Source: JBEIHX01 sp040381075 (GTDB lineage Bacteria; Pseudomonadota; Alphaproteobacteria; Caulobacterales; Aquidulcibacteraceae). Taken from it: DNA of 64,000 nucleotides. Of this stretch, positions 32,609 through 41,764 are shown piece after piece. Positions within the stretch are counted from its first letter, which is position 1. Each line of letters starts with the position of its first letter. The notes under the pieces are model-generated. The model had not been told where the DNA came from. It was given only the letters and a program-made list of their open reading frames with translations, and searched no databases. The translations under genes were made by a program, and so were the position numbers. The DNA lies in contig JBEIHX010000007.1 of NCBI GenBank assembly GCA_040381075.1, forward strand, positions 62,001 to 126,000, written 5' to 3'.

Positions 32609-33376
32609 GTGTCATTGTTCGATCTTACCGGCAAAGTCGCTGTGATTACCGGTTCGTCGCGCGGAATCGGCCGCGCCATCGCCCAGGAAATGGCCGCGCA
32701 CGGCGCAAAGGTGGTGATCTCATCGCGCAAGCTCGCCCCGTGCGAGGAGGTCGCCGCCGAGATCAATACGGCCCACGGCGCCGGGACCGCCATCGCCATC
32801 GCCGCCAATATCTCGTCGAAGGACGACCTGCAGGCGCTGGTCGACGGCGCCGAGGCGGCCTTTGGACACATCGACATCCTGGTGTGCAACGCCGCCTCCA
32901 ATCCGTATTTCGGACCGATGGGCGGGATCAGCGACGACGTGTTCGCCAAGATCCTGCAGAACAACATCATCTCCAACCACTGGATCATCCAGATGGTTGC
33001 GCCGCAGATGCGCGCGCGCAAGTCAGGCGCAATCATCATCGTGTCGTCGATCGGCGGGCTCAAGGCGACGAACGTGATCGGGGCCTACAACATCTCAAAG
33101 GCCGCCGACATGCAGCTGGCGCGCAATCTGGCGCTGGAGTTCGGGCCCGACGGCGTCACCGTCAACACCATCGCACCGGGTCTTGTCAGGACGGATTTCG
33201 CGCGCGCGCTGTGGGAGAACCCCAGGATCCTGGAGAGCGCGGTGGCCGGCTCATGCCTGAAGCGCATCGGCGAACCCCATGAGATCGCCGGAATGGCGGT
33301 GTTCCTGGGGTCCAAAGCCGGCGCGTTCACCACCGGACAGACCTTCATCCTCGATGGCGGCGCAACAGCTGTCTGA
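32609..33376 (+). CDS. SDR family oxidoreductase
   Basis: A 255-residue short-chain dehydrogenase. The NAD(P) motif TGSSRGIG (about 14-21), NAASN, the catalytic Ser in VSSIGG, YNISKAA (Tyr and Lys) and PGLVRTDFA are all present, as is the C-terminal LDGG. It likely reduces or oxidises a small carbonyl or alcohol substrate; RKLAPCE after the second strand suggests NADP use. The GTG at 32609 follows GGGAGGAC at ideal spacing and gives the usual N terminus; a longer frame from 32510 is not supported. Downstream M28 peptidase starts 16 bp later, suggesting one transcript. Confidence 0.93.
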   Translation: MSLFDLTGKVAVITGSSRGIGRAIAQEMAAHGAKVVISSRKLAPCEEVAAEINTAHGAGTAIAIAANISSKDDLQALVDGAEAAFGHIDILVCNAASNPYFGPMGGISDDVFAKILQNNIISNHWIIQMVAPQMRARKSGAIIIVSSIGGLKATNVIGAYNISKAADMQLARNLALEFGPDGVTVNTIAPGLVRTDFARALWENPRILESAVAGSCLKRIGEPHEIAGMAVFLGSKAGAFTTGQTFILDGGATAV

Positions 33377-33392
33377 TCACGGAGTATATGTC

Positions 33393-35135
33393 ATGACCTT
33401 GCGTGCGATCCTCCTCGCCGCCGTCCTGGCGGTCGCGCCGCAGACCCTCGCGCAGACGCGCCCGATCGAAGAGCCAAAGCCGGCCGCAACGCCGACGCGC
33501 GTGCTCGATCTCGCAGGCCTCGTCAAACAGGCCCGCGACGCCGAACCGCTGGCCGCCAAGGCGCTGGCGGCCCATATCCAGATCCTGGCGTCCGACGAAT
33601 TCGAGGGCCGCGCCCCGGCGAGCGTCGGCGAGCAGAAGACGATCGCCTACATCGCCCGCCAGTTTGAAGCGGCCGGGCTGGAGCCCGCAGGCGACAACGC
33701 GACCTGGTATCAGGACGTCCCCTTCGTGCGCTCGACAGTGGCGGGCTCCAGGGCGCAGTTCGTGCTCTCCGGCGGACGCAGCAAGGCCAGGCCCTCGCCC
33801 CTCGAGTACGGCACGCAGATGGTGGTCTGGACCAAGCGCGTGGTCGACCGCATCGACGTCCGCAAGGCCGATCTCGTCTTCGTCGGATATGGCGTTGTCG
33901 CGCCGGAGAAAGGCTGGAACGACTACGCCGGCCAGGACATGACCGGCAAGATCGCCGTGATCCTGATCAACGACCCGGATTTCGAAACGTCCAAGGACCA
34001 TCCGGCGAACGGATTGTTCGGCGGACGCGCGATGACCTATTACGGACGCTGGACCTACAAGTTTGAAGAGGCCGCCCGCCAGGGCGCAGCCGGTGCGATC
34101 ATCATCCACGAGAGTGCGCCTGCCGCTTATCCCTGGGCCGTGGTGCAGAGCTCCTGGACCGGCGCGCAATTCGACATCGCCCGGGACGACAGGGGCATGG
34201 GCCGTCTGCCGTTCGAGGCCTGGATTTCGACGCCGGCGGCGCGCGGGCTGTTCGAGCGCGCCCAGCTTAATTTCGCCGACCTCAAGGAAGCGGCGCAGAA
34301 ACCGGGCTTCAAACCAGTGCCGATGGGCGTCTCGGCCCGCGTGCGCTTCGACGTGGCGGTCGAAAACGTGCTGAGCCGCAACGTCGTGGGCAAGCTTCCC
34401 GGCACAGACAGACCGGACGAGGTCGTCCTCTATGGCGCGCATTGGGACCACCTGGGCCGTGGCGGCTATCGTCAGGACGGGGACGACATCTACAATGGCG
34501 CCGCCGACAATGCGACGGGCGTTGCTGCACTGATCGAAATCGCCCGCCAGTTCAAACGCGACGGCGCGCCAAGGCGCACCATCGCCTTCGCGGCCTGGGC
34601 AGGGGAAGAAAAGGGCCTGCTCGGCTCGGCCTATTACGCCGAAAAGCCCCTGTTTGCGCCAGCCAGGACCCTCGCCAACATCAATATGGACGGCATGGCG
34701 GTGTGGGGCCGAACACGTGATGTCGTGGTGACGGGAGCAGGCCAGAACGACCTTGAGGACTGGCTCGGCGAACTTGCCGCCGCCCAGGGTCGCGTGATCG
34801 AGCCGGAGCCATTTCCCGAGCACGGCTATTACTATCGCTCAGACCATTTCAACCTGGCCAGGATCGGCGTGCCGGCGATCTCGGCGGATGGCGGTGTCGA
34901 TGTGCGCGGCAAGGGCGTGCAATGGGGCCGCGACAGGGCGGGCGAGTACACCGCCCAGCGCTACCACAAGCCGGACGATGAATATGATCCGCAATGGGAT
35001 CTCTCCGGCCTCTCGGAGGACGGCTTCCTGCTCTATGGGCTCGGCCGCCGGGTGGCCAACAGCGACCGGTGGCCAGGCTGGAAGCCAGGATCGGAGTTCA
35101 AGGCGGCGCGCGACGCCAGCCTCGCAGGTCGCTGA
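33393..35135 (+). CDS. Secreted M28 family aminopeptidase with PA domain
   Basis: A 580-residue exported metallopeptidase. Signal peptide MTLRAILLAAVLAVAPQTLAQ is cleaved near residue 20. A protease-associated (PA) insert covers about 120-300 (MTGKIAVILINDPDF, GGRAMTYYGRWTYKFEEAARQGAAGAIIIHE). The zinc site follows as GAHWDHLGRGG (His, Asp), NGAADNATGVAAL (bridging Asp), AAWAGEEKGLLGS (Glu-Glu), INMDGMAVWG and YRSDHFNL. Probably cleaves N-terminal residues from peptides in the periplasm. ATG 33393 has GGAG upstream. It forms an operon with the SDR gene and is unrelated in architecture to the membrane M28 protein upstream. Confidence 0.93.
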   Translation: MTLRAILLAAVLAVAPQTLAQTRPIEEPKPAATPTRVLDLAGLVKQARDAEPLAAKALAAHIQILASDEFEGRAPASVGEQKTIAYIARQFEAAGLEPAGDNATWYQDVPFVRSTVAGSRAQFVLSGGRSKARPSPLEYGTQMVVWTKRVVDRIDVRKADLVFVGYGVVAPEKGWNDYAGQDMTGKIAVILINDPDFETSKDHPANGLFGGRAMTYYGRWTYKFEEAARQGAAGAIIIHESAPAAYPWAVVQSSWTGAQFDIARDDRGMGRLPFEAWISTPAARGLFERAQLNFADLKEAAQKPGFKPVPMGVSARVRFDVAVENVLSRNVVGKLPGTDRPDEVVLYGAHWDHLGRGGYRQDGDDIYNGAADNATGVAALIEIARQFKRDGAPRRTIAFAAWAGEEKGLLGSAYYAEKPLFAPARTLANINMDGMAVWGRTRDVVVTGAGQNDLEDWLGELAAAQGRVIEPEPFPEHGYYYRSDHFNLARIGVPAISADGGVDVRGKGVQWGRDRAGEYTAQRYHKPDDEYDPQWDLSGLSEDGFLLYGLGRRVANSDRWPGWKPGSEFKAARDASLAGR

Positions 35136-35327
35136 CACGCAGATGGGGAGCGCACGGCTCTGCATCGTGGGCGCCCCGTCAGGCGTTCCCGGGGGGCGGA
35201 GCCGCACAGGCCTGACCTTCAGGGGCCAGCGCCTGACAGGGTGGCGCCAGCAGCAGCGCGATCTCTCGCGCCCTCGCCGGCCGCGCGCTCGCCAGCCGCG
35301 CTCGGCCGGGCCGCGCACACGGGCTGC

Positions 35328-35392
35328 GCTTACAGGGTGGGCTTACAGGGTGGGCTTACAGGGTGCGCTTACAGGCCGCGCCTACAGGCCGG
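35328..35392. repeat. 13-bp tandem repeat, 5 copies, reaching into a stop codon
   Basis: GCTTACAGGGTGG is repeated five times at 13-bp spacing with drift to GCCTACAGGCCGG in the rightmost copy. That copy contains the TAG stop (35382-35384) and last codons of the minus-strand PhzF gene, so the array appears to have grown outward from the gene's 3' end. Confidence 0.9.
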
Positions 35393-36227
35393 AGACGTAC
35401 AGCTCGCCGGCCGAGAAGAGTTGGCACCGGCCTGACAGGCGCACGGTGCGCCCAAGATCCGTACAGGCGACGCGCCCGCCGCGGGGCGAGGCCTGATACC
35501 CCGTCACGTCCCGGCGCCCGAGCCGCTGGCCCCAATAGGGCGCGAGATCGCAGTAGGAAGATCCGGTCACCGGATCTTCCACAACGCCGACACCGGGGGC
35601 GAAGAAGCGATTGACGAAATCAATCCCGCGCGCGCGCAGCGCCTCGCCGGCCGGCGCGCTCACCGCGAGGCACCCAAGGATCGGCGACAGCTCAGCGATG
35701 ATGGCCGGATCCGGCGCCAGGGCGCGCACTGCGGCTTCATCGGCCAGGACAAGGTTGGCGTAACCGGCCAGAAACGCGTCCGTGATCTCCGGCTGTCCAA
35801 GGCTGTCAACGAGCCTGCGCGGAACATTCGTCCAGGGCTCCACCGCGCGCGCCGGAAGCTCGATCGCGATCATGTCATGGGGCAGCAGACCCGCAATCAG
35901 GGTGCCCGACACTGTGTCGAACACGACAAGCCCCAGTTCAGGGCGCGCGATGCGCAGCAGGACATGGGCGGCGGCGAGGGTGGCGTGGCCGCACAGCCTG
36001 ACCTCCGTCAGCGGCGTGAACCAGCGCAGGTGAAAACGCTGCGCAGCCATCGGCGAAGGCGCAAGGAACGCTGTTTCGGAGAGATTGTTCTCAGCCGCGA
36101 TTTTCTGCAGCAGATCGTCCGGCGGAAAGCGCTCAAGCAGCGTCACCGCAGCCGGGTTGCCCTCAAACGGGCGGTCCGCAAACGCGTCCACCACCCATTG
36201 CCGAACCGCCGATCCCCGCGCGCCCAT
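35382..36227 (-). CDS. PhzF family isomerase/epimerase
   Basis: A 281-residue protein of the PhzF family of diaminopimelate-epimerase fold. Seen are VVDAFADRPFEGNPAAVTLL at the start, NNLSETAFLAPS with the catalytic Glu, WFTPLTEVRLCGHATLAAAHVL and EDPVTGSSYCDLAPYWG near the C terminus. PhzF proteins isomerise small acids; outside phenazine producers the substrate is usually unknown and no phenazine genes occur here. ATG 36227 is used; an in-frame GTG at 36272 adds 15 poorly conserved residues. The stop codon is inside a tandem repeat. It lies 76 bp from thiD and both read leftwards. Confidence 0.88.
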   Translation of the reverse strand: MGARGSAVRQWVVDAFADRPFEGNPAAVTLLERFPPDDLLQKIAAENNLSETAFLAPSPMAAQRFHLRWFTPLTEVRLCGHATLAAAHVLLRIARPELGLVVFDTVSGTLIAGLLPHDMIAIELPARAVEPWTNVPRRLVDSLGQPEITDAFLAGYANLVLADEAAVRALAPDPAIIAELSPILGCLAVSAPAGEALRARGIDFVNRFFAPGVGVVEDPVTGSSYCDLAPYWGQRLGRRDVTGYQASPRGGRVACTDLGRTVRLSGRCQLFSAGELYVSGL

Positions 36228-36303
36228 TCCCGCCCCGCTGCTGCAAACCCGGGTATTGCCCCGGGCGACCACGCCAGCCCGCCGTCGCGACGGGTCTGGC
36301 TGA

Positions 36304-37134
36304 TCACTCCTTCAAGATGTCGCCGAGAACTTCGCGCAATGTCCAGGCGTGGTCCAGCGGCCCAGCGCCGGCGCCATACCCCGGCGCATTGCGGATGGCG
36401 CCCTGCAGATATACCCGCGCCCGGCTGACGCTGGCGCGCAGATCGTAGCCGCCGGCAAGCCCGGCCGCGATGGCCGAGGCGAGGGTGCAGCCCGTGCCAT
36501 GGGTGGCGGTGGTGGCGATGCGCGGACCTTCAAAGAAGAACTCCCCGTGATGGGTGGCCAGCACATCGACGATGCGGTCGCCCGCCACATGCCCGCCCTT
36601 GACCAGCGCGGCGCGCGCACCGCATTCCAGAAGCCGCTCGCCAGCCCGGCGCTGGCCATCCAGCGTTTCAACCGCCTTGCCTGTCAGGGCCTCCGCTTCC
36701 GGCGCATTGGGCGTTATCAGGCTCGCCAGCGGGGCCATCAGCGCGCGCACCGCATCAACGGCCTTGCGCTCAAGCAGACGGTGTCCGCCCTTCGCCACCA
36801 TGACCGGGTCAACGACCTTGGGCGCCTGCGGCGCCTTTTGCATCAGGGCTTCCGCGACCAATTCAACGATTTGCGTGGTGGCGAGCATTCCGGTCTTGAC
36901 CGCGTCGACGCCAAGATCATCTGCAACCGCGTCAATTTGTCCGCGCACGGCGTCCAGTGGCGCAGGCACGACGCCATGAACGCCCAGGGTATTCTGGATC
37001 GTCAGTGCTGTGACCGCCGTCATGGCGTAGCCGCCAAGCGCCGTCACCGCCTTGATATCGGCCTGAATTCCTGCGCCGCCGCCGGAATCCGAGCCTGCGA
37101 TGATCAAGACGCGACCTGGTTTCGCCGTGCTCAT
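36304..37134 (-). CDS. thiD: Hydroxymethylpyrimidine/phosphomethylpyrimidine kinase
   Basis: A 276-residue ribokinase-family kinase that phosphorylates HMP and HMP-P in thiamine synthesis. It has IIAGSDSGGGAGIQADIKAV (substrate site, about 11-30), VKTGMLATTQIVELVAEAL, VVDPVMVAKGGHRLL and the anion hole ATHGTGCTLASAIAAGLA with the catalytic Asp region replaced by the usual GTGC. ATG 37134 gives the normal start MSTAKPGRVLIIAGS; an upstream ATG at 37167 adds 11 residues. No TPP riboswitch consensus was recognised upstream. The nearby promoter region is shared with nothing else on this strand. Confidence 0.95.
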   Translation of the reverse strand: MSTAKPGRVLIIAGSDSGGGAGIQADIKAVTALGGYAMTAVTALTIQNTLGVHGVVPAPLDAVRGQIDAVADDLGVDAVKTGMLATTQIVELVAEALMQKAPQAPKVVDPVMVAKGGHRLLERKAVDAVRALMAPLASLITPNAPEAEALTGKAVETLDGQRRAGERLLECGARAALVKGGHVAGDRIVDVLATHHGEFFFEGPRIATTATHGTGCTLASAIAAGLAGGYDLRASVSRARVYLQGAIRNAPGYGAGAGPLDHAWTLREVLGDILKE

Positions 37135-37594
37135 GCCGCCGTTCTTTCCCCCAACTGATGAGGCCACGCCAGTGGCCGGTCAAAACTCCAGAACAGGCGC
37201 ATGGACCGTCATGCGCGCAAAGCCGGACCGAAAACGCGATATGCCGTCGCGTACAGGCTGAAATTGGGAGACCTGCCCCCGACCCAGCCCGTTCGGCCGC
37301 CCCCCGCGCCGATGGCCCCTGCCCGCTGTGCTCTTGGCAAACCGTATTGCAGGAATACCCTGAAAAAAACAGCCCTGCCGCGCTCCTGCCGTCCGGCGCC
37401 GCGCCGCAGTTCGGCGAACCTGGCGCCGGAAAACGGCGCAAAGCCGCCTTCAAGGCCGTTTCGTATATGATATTTTATTTTGTTCTTTGGTGACCTGTCA
37501 TTAAGCAAAATTGTGGTTTAAGGAATTAGTGGGGCGCAAATGGCCTTGGGCCATGGGCTGCAGCCCTCAGCGTACCTGCGTGAAAGGATATTCA
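37135..37594. other. Divergent upstream region with an AT-rich block
   Basis: No gene is supported. From about 37460 to 37530 the sequence becomes strikingly AT-rich (TATATGATATTTTATTTTG and ATTAAGCAAAATTGTGG), the strongest such block in the window. It probably holds the promoter of the AT-hook gene and may also bind the product of that gene. Confidence 0.5.
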
Positions 37595-38176
37595 ATGCCG
37601 CGTGCTCGCAAGATTTCTCTCGACGATCCGAACGCCCTTCCATCGGTGTTTGTCGGCGATGAGACGAGCCAGCGCCTCCTGGCTGAGGTCGAAAAGCGCG
37701 GAAAATCCGGCGTTATGGAGGTCGGCGACCTCGCAGGCTGGACGGATACGTCGCGCGCCAATGTGGTGCATTTCTTCCGCAGGCTCGATTCAGTCGGCGC
37801 CGGACGTTTCGTGATCGGACGCAAAGGCGCAGAAAGCCGTTTTGTATGGGCCGCGGAAGAGACGCAGCCAGCCAACGAACCAAAGCGGCGCGGGCGTCCC
37901 CCAGGCTCACGCAACAGGCCGAAGCCGGCGCTGGGCGGCCTTGAGGCGGCGACTCCAGCGACCGCGCCCGCAGCCCCGGTCGCCACACCAGCGCCGGCCC
38001 CAGCGGTCAGGCCGGCCATCGCCGATGCGCCGGCGCCCGGCGTCCCGGCAGGAATGGTGGAGCATGTCTTCAATCTGCGGCTGAATTTCCAGGCCCGGAT
38101 CATGCTGCCCGCCAATCTGACAGACCACGAAGCGCGCCGCCTGGCCGGCTTCATCACCTCGCTGCCGCTCGCCTGA
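37595..38176 (+). CDS. AT-hook DNA-binding protein of unknown family
   Basis: A 193-residue protein without a family name I recognise. Residues 1-85 (SLDDPNALPSVFVGDETSQRLLAEVEKRGKSGVMEVGDLAGWTDTSRANVVHFFRRLDSVGAGRFVIGRKGAESRFVW) look like a winged-helix domain with a wing at RKGAESR. An AT-hook follows: KRRGRPPGSRN (about 95-105). An Ala/Pro linker then leads to a small C-terminal domain HVFNLRLNFQARIMLPANLTDHEARRLAGFITSLPLA resembling oligomerisation tails of other small regulators. It should be a nucleoid-associated or transcription factor binding AT-rich DNA. The ATG is preceded by GAAAGGA. The AT-rich promoter ahead suggests autoregulation. The gene ends at a strong terminator. Confidence 0.7.
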   Translation: MPRARKISLDDPNALPSVFVGDETSQRLLAEVEKRGKSGVMEVGDLAGWTDTSRANVVHFFRRLDSVGAGRFVIGRKGAESRFVWAAEETQPANEPKRRGRPPGSRNRPKPALGGLEAATPATAPAAPVATPAPAPAVRPAIADAPAPGVPAGMVEHVFNLRLNFQARIMLPANLTDHEARRLAGFITSLPLA

Positions 38177-38200
38177 GGCGCAGCCCCGGGCCGATCGGAT

Positions 38201-38244
38201 TGACCAAAAAAAAGGCCCCGGCATGCCGGGGCCTTCGCTTTTTT
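38201..38244. terminator. Strong bidirectional rho-independent terminator
   Basis: A perfect 24-bp palindrome at 38211-38234 (12-bp arms AAGGCCCCGGCA and TGCCGGGGCCTT) is flanked by a run of eight A on the left and six T on the right. It lies between the convergent AT-hook and beta-oxidation genes and should stop transcription from both. Confidence 0.95.
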
Positions 38245-38289
38245 ACGCTGGCGCCAGACACGCCCGCCCGCCCCGCGGCGGGCCCGCCG

Positions 38290-40482
38290 TCAGGCCGCCT
38301 TCTGCGCCCTGCGACCGAAACGGGCGTAGAATGTCTCGCCGTTCGCCGCCATTTCGCGCAGCAACGCATTCGGCTTGAACCGGTCGCCATACCGTTGCGC
38401 CAGACGATCGCACTCGGCCACGAACTGGGCCACGCCCATGCCGTCGATCAGGCTCACCGCACCGCCGGTATAGGGCGCGAACCCCCAGCCCAGGATCGAG
38501 CCGACGTCCGCATCGCGCGGGTCGGTGATCACGCCCTCTTCAAAGCAACGCGCCGTCTCCAGCGCCTGGATGTACAACAGGCGCTTCTTCAACTCATCGC
38601 GCAGCTCCGGCGCCGCCTCGGTCACCTTCACCTCGACAAGATCGCCAAGGCCGGGCCACAACCGCTTCTTTCCATCCGGCGTAGACGGATAGTCATAGAA
38701 GCCCTTGCCGTTCTTGCGGCCAAGCCGGCCAAGTTCGGTCACCATCTTTTCGACCAGCCTGGTGCTTGCCGTGTCCACCCACTTGTCGCCAAGATCCTTC
38801 TTGGTCTGCTGGGCAACCTTGTAGGCGAGATCAAGTGCGACTTCGTCGTTCATGGCCAGCGGGGCCACCGGCATGCCAGTCATTTTGCCGACATTTTCAA
38901 CGATCGCGGGCTTCACGCCCTCGGCAAGCATCTCAATGCCTTCGCGCACATAGGTGCCAAAGCAACGGGATGTGAAGAAACCGCGTGAATCGTTCACCAC
39001 GATGGGCGTCTTGCGGATCTTCAAGACGTAGTCGATCGACTTTGCGAGCGTCTCCTGCGTCGTCTCCCTGCCCATGATGATTTCCACGAGCCCCATCTTG
39101 TCGACCGGGCTGAAGAAGTGGATGCCGATGAAGTTCTTTGGACGTACGCTGGCGCCGGCAAGACCGGTGATCGGCAGGGTCGAGGTGTTGGACCCGAACA
39201 CGGCTGTCTCTGCGATCTCCGCTTCGGCCCTCTTCGTCACGTCAGCCTTGATGGCGCGGTCTTCAAACACCGCCTCGATGACGAAGTCCGATCCCCTGAC
39301 GTGGCTGTAATCCGTTGTCGGCGTAATCAGGGCGAGGACCGCATCGGCCTTCTCCTGGGTCATCTTGCCGCGTGAAACCGCCTTGTCGAGGAGCTTCTTG
39401 GAGTAGGCTTTGCCTTTGGCCGCCGCTTCCTCCGACTGGTCGATGAGCACGGTCTCGATGCCCGCCATCGCCTGCACATAGGCGATGCCCGCGCCCATCA
39501 TGCCGGCGCCGAGCACAGACACCTTCCTGATCTCGTATTTCGGATAACCAGCCGGACGGTTGGCGCCCTTTGAAAGCTCCTGCATCGACAGGAACAGCGA
39601 GCGGATCATCGCCTTGGCCTGCGGCGTCTGCATCGTCTTGATGAAGTATCGCGTCTCGATGCGAAGCGCGGCGTCGATGGGCACCTGCAGACCCTCATAG
39701 ACGCAGGACAGGATGTTCTTCTGCGCGGGATAATTGCCGAACGTCATTTTGGAAATCATGGCGTTCGCGCCAACCATCTGGCCAGCGCCCGATCCGCCGG
39801 GAACCTTGAAGCCCTTCTGATCCCAGGGCGCAACCGCCTTCGGGTTGGCGAGCACCCACCTCTTGGCGGCGGCGAACGCCTCGCCCGCGGGCACGACCTC
39901 GTTGATGAAGCCCATGGCCTTGGCTTCCTGCGGGCTCTTCGGCTCGCCCTGGAGGATCATCATCAGCGCCGCCTGGGCGCCAATCAGGCGCGGCAGGCGC
40001 TGCGTGCCCCCGGCGCCCGGCAGAAGCCCGACCTTCGACTCGGGCAGCCCGAACTGGATCTTGGGATTGTCGCCCGCCACGCGGTAGTGACAGGCGAGGG
40101 CGATCTCCAGACCGCCGCCGAGCGCGAGGCCCTCGAGCGCCACGGCGACCGGCTTGCCGCAGGTCTCCAGGAGGCGCAGCGTCCGGTTCAGGGTGAAGGA
40201 GCCATCAAACGCCTGGCGCAGCGCCTCTTCGGGGTTCTTCGGTTCGGCGCGCGCGCCGGCGCTTGACCCCATTTCGCCGAGATCCGCCCCGGCGCAGAAA
40301 CCGGACGCCTTGCCGGATTCAAGAACCACGCCCTTGATTGCGGCGTTGGCTTTGACCTCTGCGACAATCTCGGGAATCTCGCGCATCACCGTGGCGGTGA
40401 TGGTGTTCATCGATCGCCCCGGCACGTCGAACGTGACCCGGAGGACGCCGTCAGCGTCCAGATCGGTCTTGAAGCATTCCAT
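38290..40482 (-). CDS. fadJ: Trifunctional-type enoyl-CoA hydratase/3-hydroxyacyl-CoA dehydrogenase
   Basis: A 730-residue multifunctional beta-oxidation protein. The N-terminal crotonase domain (about 1-190) has the oxyanion loop SGFCAGADLGEMGS and ALGGGLEIALACHYRV with the two Glu region FGLPESKVGLLPGAGGTQRLPRL. The dehydrogenase domain starts near residue 330 with SVLGAGMMGAGIAYVQA (NAD) and continues FIGIHFFSPVDKMGLVEII (catalytic His) and NDSRGFFTSR. It catalyses hydration and NAD-dependent oxidation of the acyl chain. A GGAGGAA ribosome site precedes the ATG at 40482. It is the last gene of the operon that starts with the MerR gene and follows the thiolase by 70 bp. Confidence 0.95.
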   Translation of the reverse strand: MECFKTDLDADGVLRVTFDVPGRSMNTITATVMREIPEIVAEVKANAAIKGVVLESGKASGFCAGADLGEMGSSAGARAEPKNPEEALRQAFDGSFTLNRTLRLLETCGKPVAVALEGLALGGGLEIALACHYRVAGDNPKIQFGLPESKVGLLPGAGGTQRLPRLIGAQAALMMILQGEPKSPQEAKAMGFINEVVPAGEAFAAAKRWVLANPKAVAPWDQKGFKVPGGSGAGQMVGANAMISKMTFGNYPAQKNILSCVYEGLQVPIDAALRIETRYFIKTMQTPQAKAMIRSLFLSMQELSKGANRPAGYPKYEIRKVSVLGAGMMGAGIAYVQAMAGIETVLIDQSEEAAAKGKAYSKKLLDKAVSRGKMTQEKADAVLALITPTTDYSHVRGSDFVIEAVFEDRAIKADVTKRAEAEIAETAVFGSNTSTLPITGLAGASVRPKNFIGIHFFSPVDKMGLVEIIMGRETTQETLAKSIDYVLKIRKTPIVVNDSRGFFTSRCFGTYVREGIEMLAEGVKPAIVENVGKMTGMPVAPLAMNDEVALDLAYKVAQQTKKDLGDKWVDTASTRLVEKMVTELGRLGRKNGKGFYDYPSTPDGKKRLWPGLGDLVEVKVTEAAPELRDELKKRLLYIQALETARCFEEGVITDPRDADVGSILGWGFAPYTGGAVSLIDGMGVAQFVAECDRLAQRYGDRFKPNALLREMAANGETFYARFGRRAQKAA

Positions 40483-40552
40483 TTCCGACTTCCTCCCTAC
40501 CCATCGCGGGCACGCGTCCCGCCGGGCCGCCGCCCGGCGGGACCGCGCCGCC

Positions 40553-41764
40553 TCAGACGCGTTCAATCACCGTCGCGGTGCCCATGCCGGCGCCGACGCA
40601 CAGCGTGATCAGCGCGCGCTCCTTGTTCGAGCGCTCCAGCTCATCAACCATCGTGCCGAGGATCATGCCGCCGGTCGCGCCCAGCGGATGGCCCATGGCG
40701 ATGGACCCGCCATTGACGTTGACCTTGTCCATGTCGAGCTCAAGCGCCTGCACCCAGCGCAGCACGACCGATGCGAACGCCTCATTGAGCTCCCACAGAT
40801 CGATGTCCTTCTGGGTCATGCCGAGCTTCGCGAGCAGCTTGCGGGTCACGAATTCCGGGCCGGTCAGCATGATCGAGGGCTCAGAACCGATCGAGGCCGC
40901 ACCCATGATGCGCGCACGCGGTTTCAGCCCGAGGCGTTCACCCATCTCCTTGGTGCCGATCAGCACGGCGGAGGCGCCGTCGACGATGCCGGAGGAATTG
41001 CCGGCATGGTGCACGTGATTGACCTCCTCGATTTCGGGATAGCGCTGCAGGATCACCCCATCGAAGCCCGGCATCTGTTCGCCAAGCGCCTTGAAGGAGG
41101 GCTCCAGCGCGGCCAGCGACTGCATCGTGGCGTCAGGACGCATGTGTTCGTCATGGTCGAGCAGGGTCAGGCCCAGCTGGTCCTTCACCGGCACGATGGA
41201 TTTCTTGAAGCGGCCTTCCTGCCAGGCGCGCGCGGCGCGCTGCTGGCTCTGCACCGCATAGGCGTCGACGTCATCGCGCGAAAAGCCGTATTTGGTGGCG
41301 ATCATGTCCGCCCCGATGCCCTGCGGCACGAAATAGGTGCGCAGCGCGATCGCCGGATCTGACGCCCAGGCGCCGCCATTCGACCCCATCGGCACCCGGC
41401 TCATGCTCTCAATGCCGCCGCCGATGGCCATGTCGGCCTCGCCGGACTTCACCTTCGCCGCGGCGATGTTGCACGCCTCAAGGCCCGATGCGCAGAAGCG
41501 GTCAACCTGAACGCCCGCCGTGCTTTCGGCATAGCCGGCGTTGAGAACCGCGATGCGGGCGATGTCACTGCCCTGCTCGCCAACCGGGCTCACGCAGCCG
41601 AGCACCACGTCATCGACGGCAGCGGTGTCGAGATTGTTGCGGTCGCGCACGGCTTCCAGAACCTGGGTGGCGAGCGACAGCGCGGTCACCTCATGCAGGG
41701 CCCCGGAAGACTTGCCCTTGCCGCGCGGCGTGCGCACCGCATCAAAAATATAGGCCTCACGCAT
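40553..41764 (-). CDS. fadA: Acetyl-CoA C-acyltransferase (thiolase)
   Basis: A 403-residue thiolase that cleaves 3-ketoacyl-CoA in the last step of beta-oxidation. Cys91 in VDRFCASGLEACN is the acylated residue; NGGSIAMGHPLGATGG gives the His and LCVGAGMGTA the second Cys. The extended loop QVDRFCASG and the length fit the FadA-like class that works with the FadJ-type protein encoded just downstream. ATG at 41764 follows GGAGACGCAAGG; an in-frame start at 41818 adds an unsupported leader. It follows OsmC by 110 bp in the same direction. Confidence 0.95.
   Translation of the reverse strand: MREAYIFDAVRTPRGKGKSSGALHEVTALSLATQVLEAVRDRNNLDTAAVDDVVLGCVSPVGEQGSDIARIAVLNAGYAESTAGVQVDRFCASGLEACNIAAAKVKSGEADMAIGGGIESMSRVPMGSNGGAWASDPAIALRTYFVPQGIGADMIATKYGFSRDDVDAYAVQSQQRAARAWQEGRFKKSIVPVKDQLGLTLLDHDEHMRPDATMQSLAALEPSFKALGEQMPGFDGVILQRYPEIEEVNHVHHAGNSSGIVDGASAVLIGTKEMGERLGLKPRARIMGAASIGSEPSIMLTGPEFVTRKLLAKLGMTQKDIDLWELNEAFASVVLRWVQALELDMDKVNVNGGSIAMGHPLGATGGMILGTMVDELERSNKERALITLCVGAGMGTATVIERV

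Noticed and set aside
37135..37300. TPP riboswitch ahead of thiD
   Set aside because: The conserved CTGAGA and GAACCTGAT-type elements are missing on the relevant strand.
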